Below, in pieces: positions 18,421 to 28,394 of a stretch of 34,513 bases of DNA. A model generated the notes under the pieces. It did not search any database, was not told the DNA's origin, and was given only the letters and a program-made list of their open reading frames with translations. The stretch covers positions 1 to 34,513 of the forward strand of contig SLDS01000117.1 in assembly GCA_007125175.1 (NCBI GenBank), in the 5' to 3' direction. Source of the stretch: Flavobacteriales bacterium. Its GTDB lineage: Bacteria > Bacteroidota > Bacteroidia > Flavobacteriales_D > Cryomorphaceae. Numbering within the stretch: position 1 is the first letter of the stretch; each line of letters begins with the position of its first letter. The position numbers were made by a program, and so were the translations under genes.

Positions 18421-18544
18421 TTGGGAATAAGGCTTCATCACCAATCCTATTTAGCCAGGTGCTATAGAATCCAGAAGTGTATGTATGCGTTCTTTTATGG
18501 ATCAATTGACTATGATCGGCCCCCAATTATTTCGAAGCATTGAT

Positions 18545-18552
18545 TAGTTTTG
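18545..18552 (+). promoter_or_regulatory. Candidate -7 element TAGTTTTG for the DUF4399 lipoprotein gene
   Basis: Exact TAnnTTTG match 22 nt upstream of the ATG at 18574; no clear -33 element. Confidence 0.4.
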
Positions 18553-18573
18553 TGCACACCAATAAAAAGCCCC

Positions 18574-19083
18574 ATGCGAACTAAAACTTTTCTCTTCATC
18601 TCAGCCTTTGTTCTTTTCCTTTTTAGCGCATGCGAAACAACCTATCAAAGAGAGGATAGCAGCCAGAAGGAAAAAGCTGAGCCCGCCAAAGCAGAACACG
18701 ATCACGACCACAGTCAGGCAGGGCCTGAAATGCCTCCAGCACCAGAAGACGCCCGTGTGTACTTTGCCAATCTCAACGATGGCGATGAAATAAAGTCACC
18801 AGTATTTATCGAATTCGGACTTGAAGGAATTGACCTGGATCCTGCAGGAGAGGTGAAAGAGGGCTCAGGCCACCACCACCTGCTTATCAATGAGGAGCCT
18901 ACGCCATTCGGTATTGCAGTACCAGCCGACGAAACGCATATCCACTATGGCGGAGGCCAATCCAGTGATACACTCGAATTGCCAATGGGCGAGCATACGC
19001 TCGTACTGCAATTCGCCGATGGGATACACCGCTCTTATGGTGAGAGCTTGAGCGCAAGCATCCGCGTGAAGGTTGTTGACTAA
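18574..19083 (+). CDS. DUF4399-like lipoprotein with His/Asp-rich linker
   Basis: Lipobox LFSAC; ARVYFANLNDGDEIKSPVFIEFGLEGIDLDPAGEVKEGSGHHHLLIN; ORF track opens at 18550 but the MRTKTF start fits the signal peptide. Confidence 0.8.
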   Translation: MRTKTFLFISAFVLFLFSACETTYQREDSSQKEKAEPAKAEHDHDHSQAGPEMPPAPEDARVYFANLNDGDEIKSPVFIEFGLEGIDLDPAGEVKEGSGHHHLLINEEPTPFGIAVPADETHIHYGGGQSSDTLELPMGEHTLVLQFADGIHRSYGESLSASIRVKVVD

Positions 19084-19129
19084 GGCCAGCCTTGGTCGCG
19101 ATTCTTTCGCTGTCGCAAAAAACCGAAAT

Positions 19130-19969
19130 TCAGTAAGCCTTGAGACTTATATCGAGGCTCTTCGCGCTGTGGGTAAGTGCCCCCACGGATAGGTAGTCTA
19201 CACCACACTCTGCATAAGATCGGGCCGTTTCGATGGTAATGCCACCACTGGCTTCGGTCTGGTATTTGTCTCCTATGAGTTGCACGGCCTTTCTTAGATC
19301 GGGGTAGCTAAAGTTATCGAGCATGATACGATCGATAAGCCCCACCCGCAAAATGCTGTCCAATTCTTCCAGGTTTCTCGCCTCCACTTCCAGTTTCACG
19401 GAGAGCTGATTGTTTTTTCTGTACTCGTCGGCCATTCTGATAGCTGCTTCAATGCCACCGGCATAGTCGATGTGATTGTCCTTGATCATGATCATGTCAT
19501 AGAGCCCGAAGCGATGATTCACACCCCCTCCCATTTGTACGGCGAGCTTTTCCAGAAAGCGTAAACCTGGTGTGGTTTTTCGGGTGTCGAGCACCTTCGT
19601 TGGCAGTCCATGTAAGGTGTCGACTATGCTGCGGGTCAGCGTAGCAATACCGCTCATGCGCTGGGCACAGTTGAGCACGAGCCTTTCCGCCATGAGGATG
19701 CTCCTGGCACGGCCACTTACCATGAGTACAATCTCTCCGGTTTTCACCCTTTGTCCATCAGCAACCATTAACTTCACGCGCAGCGATGAGTCGACATGGT
19801 AGAAGATTTGCTCCGCAAGTTCAAGTCCCGCGATTACACCGTCTTCCTTGACGATCATCCTCGCACGGCCCTCGGCATCTTCGGGTATGCATGCATTGGA
19901 AGTGTGATCGCCATCCCCTACATCTTCCTGTAGGGATCTCCGGATAAAGTCGTCAATGATCATTTGCAT
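19130..19969 (-). CDS. nadC: Nicotinate-nucleotide pyrophosphorylase (carboxylating)
   Basis: QEDVGDGDHTSNACIPE, LNCAQRMSGIATLTR, VLDTRKTTPGLRFLEKLAVQMGGGVNHRFGLYDMIMIKDNHI, EASGGITIETARSYAECGVDYLSVGALTHS. Confidence 0.95.
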   Translation of the reverse strand: MQMIIDDFIRRSLQEDVGDGDHTSNACIPEDAEGRARMIVKEDGVIAGLELAEQIFYHVDSSLRVKLMVADGQRVKTGEIVLMVSGRARSILMAERLVLNCAQRMSGIATLTRSIVDTLHGLPTKVLDTRKTTPGLRFLEKLAVQMGGGVNHRFGLYDMIMIKDNHIDYAGGIEAAIRMADEYRKNNQLSVKLEVEARNLEELDSILRVGLIDRIMLDNFSYPDLRKAVQLIGDKYQTEASGGITIETARSYAECGVDYLSVGALTHSAKSLDISLKAY

Positions 19970-20071
19970 TCAGTAGGTACAATACGAAGATCAGTCTTTT
20001 ACGCAAATCTTCCGATCAAATTAGAGTTTTTTGGCGTGAGGAGAGCTTTTCTTTGCTGCTGAGACAGCTTA

Positions 20072-21187
20072 TCACTCAAACATTTCCTTCACCTTCTGGA
20101 AAAAGCTTTTCTCAGAATGGTCTTCTTGAGGCTGAAAGTTTTCACTTTCGCGAAGGCCCTCCAAAAGTTTGCGCTCCTCTTTTGTAAGCTCTTGAGGTGT
20201 CCATAGATTTATGTTTACCAAGAGGTCACCTTTGCCATGGGCTTGCACATGTGGCAATCCTTTGCCGCGAAGGCGTACCAGCTTGCCGCTTTGAGTACCT
20301 GCCTCGATTTGTATTTTGGCTTTACCTTCTACCAGAGGTACTTCAGCGCTTGCGCCCAAGGCTGCATCTATGAAGCTTACATACAGGTCGTAGTGGAGGT
20401 TTTGGCCATTGCGCTTGAGATGGGTATGCTCCAGCTCCTCGATTACTACGAGCAAATCTCCCGGTACACCTCCGGCTGGCGCTGCATTTCCCTTGCCGCG
20501 TACATTGAGTTGCATGCCTTCTTCCACCCCTGCGGGTATGTCTATGCTGATTACTTCTTCCTTGCGGATAAGTCCTTGCTCATTGGATCCAGGAGGCCTT
20601 TTAGAGAGCTCCTTGCCACTGCCATGACACCGAGGACAAGTGCTGCTGGTCTGCATTTGGCCCAAGATGGTATTGGTGATTCGGGTCACTTGTCCCGAAC
20701 CGTGACAGGTACTGCAGGTTCGATATTCCACGCCTTCCGCCACCACCAATTTGTTGACTTTGATTTTTTTGGTGGTGCCCTTTAGTATGTCTATGATCTC
20801 CAGCTTGACTTTGATGCGCAGATTGCTTCCCTTGATCACACGCTGGCGTCCACCTCCACCAAAGCCACCGCGGAAACCTCCACCGAAGGCGCCTCCAAAG
20901 ATGTCACCAAATTGGCTGAAGATGTCGTCCATGCTCATGCCGCCGCCAAAGCCACCTGCGCCCCTCACTCCTTCATGGCCAAAGCGATCGTAGCGCTGCC
21001 TCTTCTCGGGATTGCTCAATACTTCATAGGCCTCGGCAGCCTCTTTGAAGCGCACTTCGGCTGTGGCATCATCCGGATTCTTGTCCGGGTGGTACTTCAG
21101 TGCAAGTTTGCGGTAAGCCTTCTTGATTTCAACTGTCTCGGCAGAGCGTGATACGCCAAGGATTTCGTAATAGTCCCTTTTTGACAT
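20072..21187 (-). CDS. dnaJ: Chaperone DnaJ (reduced zinc-finger region)
   Basis: J domain [38 protein letters not shown] region, CSTCHGSG and CPRCHGSG motifs, [15 protein letters not shown]. Confidence 0.95.
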   Translation of the reverse strand: MSKRDYYEILGVSRSAETVEIKKAYRKLALKYHPDKNPDDATAEVRFKEAAEAYEVLSNPEKRQRYDRFGHEGVRGAGGFGGGMSMDDIFSQFGDIFGGAFGGGFRGGFGGGGRQRVIKGSNLRIKVKLEIIDILKGTTKKIKVNKLVVAEGVEYRTCSTCHGSGQVTRITNTILGQMQTSSTCPRCHGSGKELSKRPPGSNEQGLIRKEEVISIDIPAGVEEGMQLNVRGKGNAAPAGGVPGDLLVVIEELEHTHLKRNGQNLHYDLYVSFIDAALGASAEVPLVEGKAKIQIEAGTQSGKLVRLRGKGLPHVQAHGKGDLLVNINLWTPQELTKEERKLLEGLRESENFQPQEDHSEKSFFQKVKEMFE

Positions 21188-21208
21188 GTTTTCTGTTCCT
21201 GTGGTATA

Positions 21209-21787
21209 TTACTGGCCTACTACTACTTTGGCATAGCGCAGCACTTTGTCATTGTAGAAATAGCCTTTCTCGGCTACATCGAGCACCTTGCCCTTGAGCG
21301 ATTCCTCCGGGGCGGGTATGTTTGTGATTGCTTCGTGAAAATTGGTATCAAAGGCCTCTTCCATGGCATTCATAGGCTTCACTCCGTTGGCTTCGAGGGT
21401 ACGAAGCAATTTGTTGTGGATAAGCTTGAAGCCTTCCTTGACATTCTCCAGATCGGTATCGCTATCATTGCTGGCTATGGCTCTGTCGAAGTCATCTACC
21501 ACAGGCAGAAAGGCTTCCAAAATGCGCGCTCCGGAATTTTCCATGATTTCCAGCCTTTCTTTGGCCGTTCTTCTTCTGAAGTTTTCGTACTCACTGTACA
21601 GGCGCAGGTACTTGTCATTCAAATTGTCATATTTTTCCTGCAATTGCGTCAGTTCATCCTGAGTCGCTTTCGGATTCGCCTTTTCTTCCTGCGCGGGCGC
21701 TTCCTCTGCTACAGGGTTTTCAATGGCTTTGCCTTGCTTCTTTGTGCTCTTGTTTTCAGTGTCTTTTGTTGACTCTTCTTTTTTCAT
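21209..21787 (-). CDS. grpE: Nucleotide exchange factor GrpE
   Basis: YLRLYSEYENFRRRTAKERLE, VDDFDRAI, LEANGVKPMNAMEEAFDTNFHEAI, KGYFYNDKVLRYAKVVVGQ. Confidence 0.93.
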   Translation of the reverse strand: MKKEESTKDTENKSTKKQGKAIENPVAEEAPAQEEKANPKATQDELTQLQEKYDNLNDKYLRLYSEYENFRRRTAKERLEIMENSGARILEAFLPVVDDFDRAIASNDSDTDLENVKEGFKLIHNKLLRTLEANGVKPMNAMEEAFDTNFHEAITNIPAPEESLKGKVLDVAEKGYFYNDKVLRYAKVVVGQ

Positions 21788-21921
21788 CTCAGGAGAATAA
21801 TTTCATTTACGCGGCCTAAAGTCCAAAAGGCGGGCCACAGTGGTTTTGTGTCATATTGGCATTGTTTGCTCAGCTCGTTCCGCTCTTATATCAATCGTGA
21901 GAATTGTTTGGTGAGCATGCT

Positions 21922-22881
21922 TCAATGCTCGAGGGCTTTTTCCGGATCCAGTTTTTCGATACTCTTGCCTTTGGCCTGCTCTATGCTTGTATTGATTTCA
22001 AAACCGATGAGGAGGACAATGTTGTTGAAATAAAGCCAGAGCATTACAACCAGTATGGAGCCCACAGAACCGTAAAGCTTATTGTAGCTTCCAAAATTAT
22101 TCACAAACCAGGCAAAAAGGGAGGAAACGATGATTAGGCCAACCGTGGCAAAGGTAGCCCCGGCATTGAAGGCGCGCCATTTTCCTGTATGTCCGGCTCT
22201 GTACAGCAGCGAGATACCCAGCTCAAACATCAGCACGACCAGCACCCATTTGGCCACCACGATCAAGATCACGACCATATCGTCGCCAATCACTCCCACC
22301 TCGCGGAGGTAGGAAAGCACCGGCCCACTGAAGGTGATCAATGCCACCCCGATTACCACCATCAGGCTCAGCATGATCATGAGCCCTAAAGACACTATGT
22401 ATTGCATCACGAGCCCGTGGTCACGGGTTTGATGTACGCTGGAGCTAAAACCGTCGAGTACTGCAGCCAAGGCATTGGACGAATAGAATAGCAGCAAGAT
22501 GAAGGAAATGCTGATGAGGGTTTGCTGCTTTTTGTTGATGAGGTCGTCCAGTGTTTGCTCCATAAGTTCAAAGGCGCTCTCAGGCAGGAGTATGGAGAGG
22601 TTTGTCATCAGGTTTTCCTGAAAATCTGCAATAGGTATAAAGGGGATGATGGAGAGAAGGATGATAAGAAAAGGCGGGATGGCGAGCATAACGCGAAAGG
22701 AAATGGCCGCCGCTCGTGTGGTGATGCGCCCTTGCTGCAAGCCCTGGATGAAGAATCCAAGCACTTGATAGGCACTTAGTCCTTGAAATCCCGGCAAGAC
22801 GATTTTTTTCGAAGCGTATATTGCCTTTCGAACAGGCAGCGATTGCATCACGCGTTCTTTCCAGCGCTCAAAGAAGCTCAT
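21922..22881 (-). CDS. YihY/BrkB family inner membrane protein
   Basis: TTRAAAISFRVMLAIPPFLIILLSIIPF, LYRAGHTGKWRAFNAGATFATVGLI, FVNNFGSYNKLYGSVGSILVVMLWLYFNNIVLLIGFEIN. Confidence 0.93.
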   Translation of the reverse strand: MSFFERWKERVMQSLPVRKAIYASKKIVLPGFQGLSAYQVLGFFIQGLQQGRITTRAAAISFRVMLAIPPFLIILLSIIPFIPIADFQENLMTNLSILLPESAFELMEQTLDDLINKKQQTLISISFILLLFYSSNALAAVLDGFSSSVHQTRDHGLVMQYIVSLGLMIMLSLMVVIGVALITFSGPVLSYLREVGVIGDDMVVILIVVAKWVLVVLMFELGISLLYRAGHTGKWRAFNAGATFATVGLIIVSSLFAWFVNNFGSYNKLYGSVGSILVVMLWLYFNNIVLLIGFEINTSIEQAKGKSIEKLDPEKALEH

Positions 22882-23042
22882 ACCGTGGCCTAATCTTTAG
22901 CGCGAAGGTAGCACAATTGATAGATAGCTGCGACTTGCTGCTTTTCATGACCCATCAACATCTCGTGCCTTTGCGGCAAAGCGGCTATCTTGTTACGCGA
23001 TTTTGTCTGGAACCGGGACTCATTACAAGTCTCCTCTGGCTT

Positions 23043-23660
23043 TTAGAAACCCTCTATCAGCTCATCCAGAGCCATGTGCAGGCCGGTGCCCCTGAGGTTC
23101 TTGGCCAATATTTTGCCATCCGCATCGATGAGGAGGCTGTAGGGTATGCTGCGCACGCCGTAGATTTTGGCAGGTTCAGAATTCCAACCTCCCAGATCGC
23201 TCACGTGGTACTTCCAGTCGAGCTTGTCCTGCTCGATGGCAGATACCCAGCGATCCCGGCTCTTGTCGAGGCTTACGCTGTATATCTCAAAGCCCTTGGC
23301 GTCTTTAAATTTAGCTTTTCGGTACTTCTCGTAAGCATTTACCACATTTGGATTTTCCCTGCGGCATGGCATGCACCAGCTCGCCCAAAAATCGATCAAT
23401 ACCACTTTGCCGCGAAGCGAGGAAAGCTTCAACTTCTTACCATCGGGGCTTTCGAACTCAAGGTCGGGCGCTATGTCACCGACATTCAAACCTACATTCG
23501 ACGTCGGTTCCTGAGCGGCAGTGCTTTTCAGCATTGTGGCTTGGCTGTCGCCAATATGGGCTCCAGCGTCCAATTGCGCTTCAATTTTTCCAACCAAATA
23601 CAAACCCAGCATGGCCAGTAGCGCAGGCCCCCAGGTTCTGAATTTCTTTGACTTAATCAT
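23043..23660 (-). CDS. TlpA/ResA-like thioredoxin-fold protein
   Basis: APDLEFESPDGKKLKLSSLRGKVVLIDFWASWCMPCRRENP; GVRSIPYSLLIDADGKI cis-Pro region. Confidence 0.93.
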   Translation of the reverse strand: MIKSKKFRTWGPALLAMLGLYLVGKIEAQLDAGAHIGDSQATMLKSTAAQEPTSNVGLNVGDIAPDLEFESPDGKKLKLSSLRGKVVLIDFWASWCMPCRRENPNVVNAYEKYRKAKFKDAKGFEIYSVSLDKSRDRWVSAIEQDKLDWKYHVSDLGGWNSEPAKIYGVRSIPYSLLIDADGKILAKNLRGTGLHMALDELIEGF

Positions 23661-23686
23661 AGCTGCTTCAGATTAGCGAAAGCAAG

Positions 23687-24994
23687 TTACGAAATGCGTT
23701 TGATTTTTGCACCTATGGCATTGAGTCGGGTATCAATTCGTTGATAACCACGGTCTATTTGCTCAATGTTGTGAATGGTGCTCTTGCCCTCAGCACTCAT
23801 GGCGGCTATGAGCAGAGATACCCCTGCCCGAATGTCGGGCGAGGTCATGGATATACCTCTGAGCGCCACTTGCCTGTCAAGGCCTATGACCGTAGCCCTA
23901 TGCGGATCGCAGAGGATGATTTGAGCACCCATATCGATGAGCTTATCTACAAAAAAGAGGCGGCTCTCAAACATCTTTTGGTGGATGAGCACTGAGCCTT
24001 TGGCCTGGGTGGCCACCACCAGTACGATGCTCAGGAGGTCGGGCGTAAACCCCGGCCAGGGATGGTCGCTGATGGTCATGATCGAGCCGTCTATGTAACT
24101 CTCGATCTCGTAGTGCTCTTGAGCCGGGATGTAGAGGTCGTCGCCACGAAGCTCCATTGCAATTCCCAAGCGCCTGAAGGTGGCGGGAATGATTCCGAGC
24201 ATAGGATAGTTTACCGATTTGATAGTCAGCTCAGAGCCCGTCATTGCAGCAAGGCCGATAAAGCTTCCGATCTCGATCATATCGGGCAGTACAGTATGGG
24301 TGCATCCACCGAGATAGTCTACCCCTTCGATTTCGATGCGGTTGGAGCCGGCTCCGCTTATTTTGGCCCCCATGCTATTGAGCATCTTGCAGAGTTGCTG
24401 TATGTAAGGCTCGCAGGCGGCATTGTAAATGCTCGTTTTTCCTTTGGCCATGCTCGCGGCCATAATGATATTGGCTGTGCCGGTTACAGAGGGCTCGTCG
24501 AGGTGCATGAATACGCCTTTGAGAGCCGATGCCTCCACCCGGTAAAACTGATCTCCCGGATCGAAATGGAAAATGGCACCGAGCTCCTGAAAACCCACAA
24601 AGTGGGTGTCGAGACGCCTCCTTCCGATTTTATCACCTCCGGGCTTGGGGATATAGCCTTTGCCAAAGCGGGCCAGGAGGGGCCCAACCAGCATCACCGA
24701 GCCTCTCAGGCTGCTGCCCTTTTTCTTGAAGGCCTCGCTGTGTAGGTATTCGATGTCCACGTCCTTGGCCGTAAAGGCGTAGTGCTCCTGTCCCAGTTTT
24801 TCAACTTTTACCCCAAGGTCGCCGAGCAGGTCGATGAGTTTGTTCACATCCACGATGTCGGGCACATTGCGCACCTCGACGCGCTCGGGGGTCAGCAAAA
24901 CGGCACAGAGTATCTGCAATACTTCGTTTTTGGCTCCTTGCGGGGTGAGGCTTCCACTAAGCTTGGTACCTCCTTCAATTTCAAAAGCTCCCAT
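23687..24994 (-). CDS. murA: UDP-N-acetylglucosamine 1-carboxyvinyltransferase MurA (Asp at the catalytic Cys position)
   Basis: GGTKLSGSLTPQGAKNEVLQILCAVLLT, PKPGGDKIGRRRLDTHFVGF, DMIEIGSFIGLAAMTGSEL, PDIRAGVSLLIAAMSAEGKSTIHNIEQIDRGY. Confidence 0.95.
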   Translation of the reverse strand: MGAFEIEGGTKLSGSLTPQGAKNEVLQILCAVLLTPERVEVRNVPDIVDVNKLIDLLGDLGVKVEKLGQEHYAFTAKDVDIEYLHSEAFKKKGSSLRGSVMLVGPLLARFGKGYIPKPGGDKIGRRRLDTHFVGFQELGAIFHFDPGDQFYRVEASALKGVFMHLDEPSVTGTANIIMAASMAKGKTSIYNAACEPYIQQLCKMLNSMGAKISGAGSNRIEIEGVDYLGGCTHTVLPDMIEIGSFIGLAAMTGSELTIKSVNYPMLGIIPATFRRLGIAMELRGDDLYIPAQEHYEIESYIDGSIMTISDHPWPGFTPDLLSIVLVVATQAKGSVLIHQKMFESRLFFVDKLIDMGAQIILCDPHRATVIGLDRQVALRGISMTSPDIRAGVSLLIAAMSAEGKSTIHNIEQIDRGYQRIDTRLNAIGAKIKRIS

Positions 24995-24999
24995 AGTGC

Positions 25000-25653
25000 T
25001 TACTTGCGCTTTCTTCGCGATTTTTTCTTGTAGTGACCCTTGCGCCCCCGACTCTGCTGTTGGGATTGGGGCTTCGTATTGATGCCCATTTGCTGAGCGA
25101 TGCGGCTGGCCGATGCCAGCTCTTCTTCGGGATTTTCGAGCGTAAGCTTTCCTTTGGACAGCAATTTGAGGTCTTTGGCAATCACATCATCCTTCACCGA
25201 GTTTTGCGCCCACACCATGTAGGTGCGCTTCATCAGGTTGGCGATGCCCACAGTCATTTGCTTGCGCTTTTCTTCATCCTCCTCCATGCAGGCATCTTCT
25301 ATGATGCGCTCAATTGTTTTGCCGTAGTGGCCAAAGCGGATATCACTCTGAGGGTATTCGAGGCGCTTGGGCTTGGTCTGGAAAGTTTCGGGTTCGGGCT
25401 TGGGGTAAGGGGAATCCACATCGAGCTGAAAACCCGACATGATGTGTATATGGTCCCAGAGCTTATGCTTAAAGTCGTCGGTATCGCGCAGCATGGGAAA
25501 TAGATTTCCCATGGTGGTAATGATGGCCCGCACGCAGCGATTGCGCTCTTCGCGGTCTTCGATGGTCATGGCGTGATCCACCATGTTTTGGATGCCGCGT
25601 CCGTACTCCGGTAGTGCGAGGTCGGGCCGCGAACTGTTGTAGGTAAGTTTCAT
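25000..25653 (-). CDS. DUF4290 family protein (Bacteroidota-restricted, unknown function)
   Basis: PEYGRGIQNMVDHAMTIEDREERNRCVRAIITTMGNLFP, IRFGHYGKTIERIIEDACMEED; highly basic C-terminal tail. Confidence 0.85.
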   Translation of the reverse strand: MKLTYNSSRPDLALPEYGRGIQNMVDHAMTIEDREERNRCVRAIITTMGNLFPMLRDTDDFKHKLWDHIHIMSGFQLDVDSPYPKPEPETFQTKPKRLEYPQSDIRFGHYGKTIERIIEDACMEEDEEKRKQMTVGIANLMKRTYMVWAQNSVKDDVIAKDLKLLSKGKLTLENPEEELASASRIAQQMGINTKPQSQQQSRGRKGHYKKKSRRKRK

Positions 25654-25763
25654 GTATAGCTTTTGCTTGGCAGCATTTTCGGCTCAGCATTTGTTTTACT
25701 TGCTTCCGGTTGTCGCTGCCCTTTATTCTGCGGCCAAAAGTAAGGATTATATCCGAGGAGCTC

Positions 25764-28157
25764 TCAGTTGAGCACCCTAAGCTTGGCATATTTGAGCAGC
25801 AGCTGTTTCTGGCCCACTGAGGGAAAGAACACGGTGGCTTTTTCATTGGGGCTTTCGCCCTCGACATTGAGCACCTTGCCCTTGCCAAATTTTTCATGCT
25901 GTACCTGCACGCCTGCCACGAGGCCCTCCTCCATGGCGCGGGCAGCGGCTGGCTCGGTATTGCCTTCCCTGGGCATCCGCTTCAGGGCTTTGCCCGTAGG
26001 AGCACTCTTTGCCTTGGTGGAATGCATGCCTGCTGTGCTGCCCCTTCGCGGTGCAGTCCATGCTTTGGCAGCTCCTCTCTCAGTTCCACTCCGCGATCGC
26101 CCGTATGCAAAGCTTCCACCTCCCCATGAGCTTTCGCCAAAATCGTCTGAGCGCTCCTCGTAGGCTTGCATGCCTTTGCCGAGAGGCATATCGAGGTACT
26201 CGGTGGGTATTTCTTCTATGAAACGGCTGGGCTCGCATTGGTGCAGCTGCCCATAGCGGTATCGGCTCAGGGCATAGCTCAGGGTGGCCCTCTCTCCGGC
26301 CCGGGTGAGGGCCACGTAAAAGAGTCTTCTCTCTTCTTCCAATTCGCTGCGCTCGGCAAGACTGAGCTGGGAGGGAAATAGATTTTCTTCCAGGCCCACA
26401 ATGTACACGTGCGAAAACTCGAGGCCCTTGGATGCGTGTATGGTCATCAGATTCACCTTGTTGTCGTCATCATCATCCTGATCGGCATCGGTGAGCAATG
26501 CCACGTCTACCAGGAAGTCTGCCAATCCGGGTTTCTCACCATTCACTGCATTCTCCTCCCTTTCGGCAAATTCGCGTATACCGCCCAGCAATTCCTGAAT
26601 GTTTTCGTAGCGGCTCAATCCCTCGGGACTTTTGTCGGCGTAGAGCTCTCGCAGCAAGCCACTCGATTTGGCTATTTGCTCTGCCAGGCTGGCAGCGTCT
26701 ACCTTGTCCAGTTGAGCTCTGAAGCTCAGAATCATGGTAGCAAAATCATCGAGCCGCTTGGCTGTTCCGGCATTTACCTTGAGTGAGTCCGGATACTGCC
26801 GAATGACCTCCCATAGGCTGCATTTGTTTTGATCGGCGGCGACGGCCAGCTTTTCGATCGTGGTCTTTCCAATGCCGCGTGCGGGGTAATTGATAATGCG
26901 CTTGAAGGCCTCCTCATCATTCGGATTTGCCGTAAGGCGACAATAAGCCAAGATGTCTTTGATCTCCTTGCGCTGGTAAAAGGAGAGGCCACCATATATG
27001 CGGTAGGGAATGTTGATCTTGCGCAGGGCCTCCTCCATGGCGCGGCTCTGCGAGTTGGTGCGGTAGAGTATGGCAAAATCCTGGTAGCGCTTGCCTGTAT
27101 TGGCTTGCTCCTGAAATATGTCATTTGCTACAAAGAGGCCTTCATCATTGTCGGACAGGGATCGGGATACCTTAATAAGCGTGCCCTCGCCATTGTCCGT
27201 CCACACTTTCTTCTGGATTTGATCGCGGTTTTGCTTGATCACCTCATTGGCAGCAGCTACGATGTTTTTGGTAGATCGGTAGTTCTGCTCCAGCTTGAAG
27301 AGCTGGTAATCGGGATAATCCTTGCGAAAGTTGAGGATATTCTGGATGTTGGCCCCGCGAAAGCCATAGATGCTCTGTGCATCATCGCCCACTACGCAGA
27401 GGTTTTCATTGCGTGCGGCCAGTTTTTTTACAATGAGGTATTGGCTGAAGTTGGTATCCTGGTACTCGTCCACCATGATGTACTGAAACTTCATTTGGTA
27501 CTTATAGAGTACTTCCGGAAAGTCGCGCAGCAGCACATTGGTCTTGTAGAGCAGGTCGTCAAAGTCCATTGCCGAGGCTTTGAAGAGCCTCAAGTTGTAC
27601 TCCCGGTATATCTCCACCAGCCTGGGACGGCCACTGCTTTCATCATCGGACATGATTTCGGGATGTTCGGCATAGGCCTTTACCGATATCAGGTTGTTTT
27701 TGGCCGAGCTGATGCGGTTGAGCACGGTCGATACCTTGTACAATTTGTCATCCAGGCCCATCTCCTTTACGATGGATTTGATCAGGCTTTTGCTATCGGC
27801 GGTATCGTATATGGTAAAGTTTGATGGATAGTTCAGCTTTTCCGACTCCACCCGGAGTATGCGGGCAAAGATGCTGTGGAAAGTGCCCATCCAAATATTG
27901 CGCGCCTCGCCGGGGCCTACCAATTTGGATATGCGTTCTTTCATTTCGCGGGCAGCCTTGTTGGTAAAAGTAAGCGCCAGAATGTGAAAGGGATCGACAC
28001 CCTTGTCTATGAGGTGGGCAATTCTGTATGTGAGCACCCGGGTTTTGCCCGATCCGGCGCCCGCTATCACCATACTGGGCCCCTCCGTATTTTCCACTGC
28101 GGCGCGTTGGGCCTCGTTCAGTTCTTTCAAGTAATCCATCAAGGGCAAAATTACCAT
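25764..28157 (-). CDS. UvrD/PcrA-type ATP-dependent DNA helicase
   Basis: LNEAQRAAVENTEGPSMVIAGAGSGKTRVLTYRIAHLI, YIMVDEYQDTNFSQY, VVGDDAQSIYGFRGA, LEQNYRSTKNIV, NLMTIHASKGLEF, LFYVALTRA; likely start MDYLKEL just inside the ORF call. Confidence 0.96.
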   Translation of the reverse strand: MVILPLMDYLKELNEAQRAAVENTEGPSMVIAGAGSGKTRVLTYRIAHLIDKGVDPFHILALTFTNKAAREMKERISKLVGPGEARNIWMGTFHSIFARILRVESEKLNYPSNFTIYDTADSKSLIKSIVKEMGLDDKLYKVSTVLNRISSAKNNLISVKAYAEHPEIMSDDESSGRPRLVEIYREYNLRLFKASAMDFDDLLYKTNVLLRDFPEVLYKYQMKFQYIMVDEYQDTNFSQYLIVKKLAARNENLCVVGDDAQSIYGFRGANIQNILNFRKDYPDYQLFKLEQNYRSTKNIVAAANEVIKQNRDQIQKKVWTDNGEGTLIKVSRSLSDNDEGLFVANDIFQEQANTGKRYQDFAILYRTNSQSRAMEEALRKINIPYRIYGGLSFYQRKEIKDILAYCRLTANPNDEEAFKRIINYPARGIGKTTIEKLAVAADQNKCSLWEVIRQYPDSLKVNAGTAKRLDDFATMILSFRAQLDKVDAASLAEQIAKSSGLLRELYADKSPEGLSRYENIQELLGGIREFAEREENAVNGEKPGLADFLVDVALLTDADQDDDDDNKVNLMTIHASKGLEFSHVYIVGLEENLFPSQLSLAERSELEEERRLFYVALTRAGERATLSYALSRYRYGQLHQCEPSRFIEEIPTEYLDMPLGKGMQAYEERSDDFGESSWGGGSFAYGRSRSGTERGAAKAWTAPRRGSTAGMHSTKAKSAPTGKALKRMPREGNTEPAAARAMEEGLVAGVQVQHEKFGKGKVLNVEGESPNEKATVFFPSVGQKQLLLKYAKLRVLN

Positions 28158-28295
28158 AATTCCAGCGCTATGCTACACCGCCTTTCGGCAAATATGAAAA
28201 GCGCTCAGGAGCCGCGCTCAGAGCCGCGATGGGCCGGTAAAGCGCCATGGCCCACGCATCCACTTGGAAGCTTTAAAATTAATTGAAATCGGCTG

Positions 28296-28325
28296 TTGGA
28301 TTATCCATTAATTCTCGTACATTTG
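28296..28325 (+). promoter_or_regulatory. Candidate promoter of the str-S10 operon (TTG-N19-TACATTTG)
   Basis: Exact TAnnTTTG -7 with TTG 19 nt upstream, about 70 nt before the rpsL ATG. Confidence 0.6.
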
Positions 28326-28394
28326 CACCCCCATTTTGGGCAAGTGGCGTCAATAAGCGTCGTGAAAAAACTGAAATAGAGCAAATTAATAATT

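Noticed and set aside
22821-23621. 266-aa plus-strand ORF across the YihY and thioredoxin genes
   Set aside because: Mostly antisense to the thioredoxin-like gene; no coherent family features.
24062-24745. 227-aa plus-strand ORF opposite murA
   Set aside because: Antisense shadow ORF.
26829-27824. 331-aa plus-strand ORF opposite the UvrD/PcrA helicase
   Set aside because: Antisense shadow of a well-supported helicase gene; no domain motifs.
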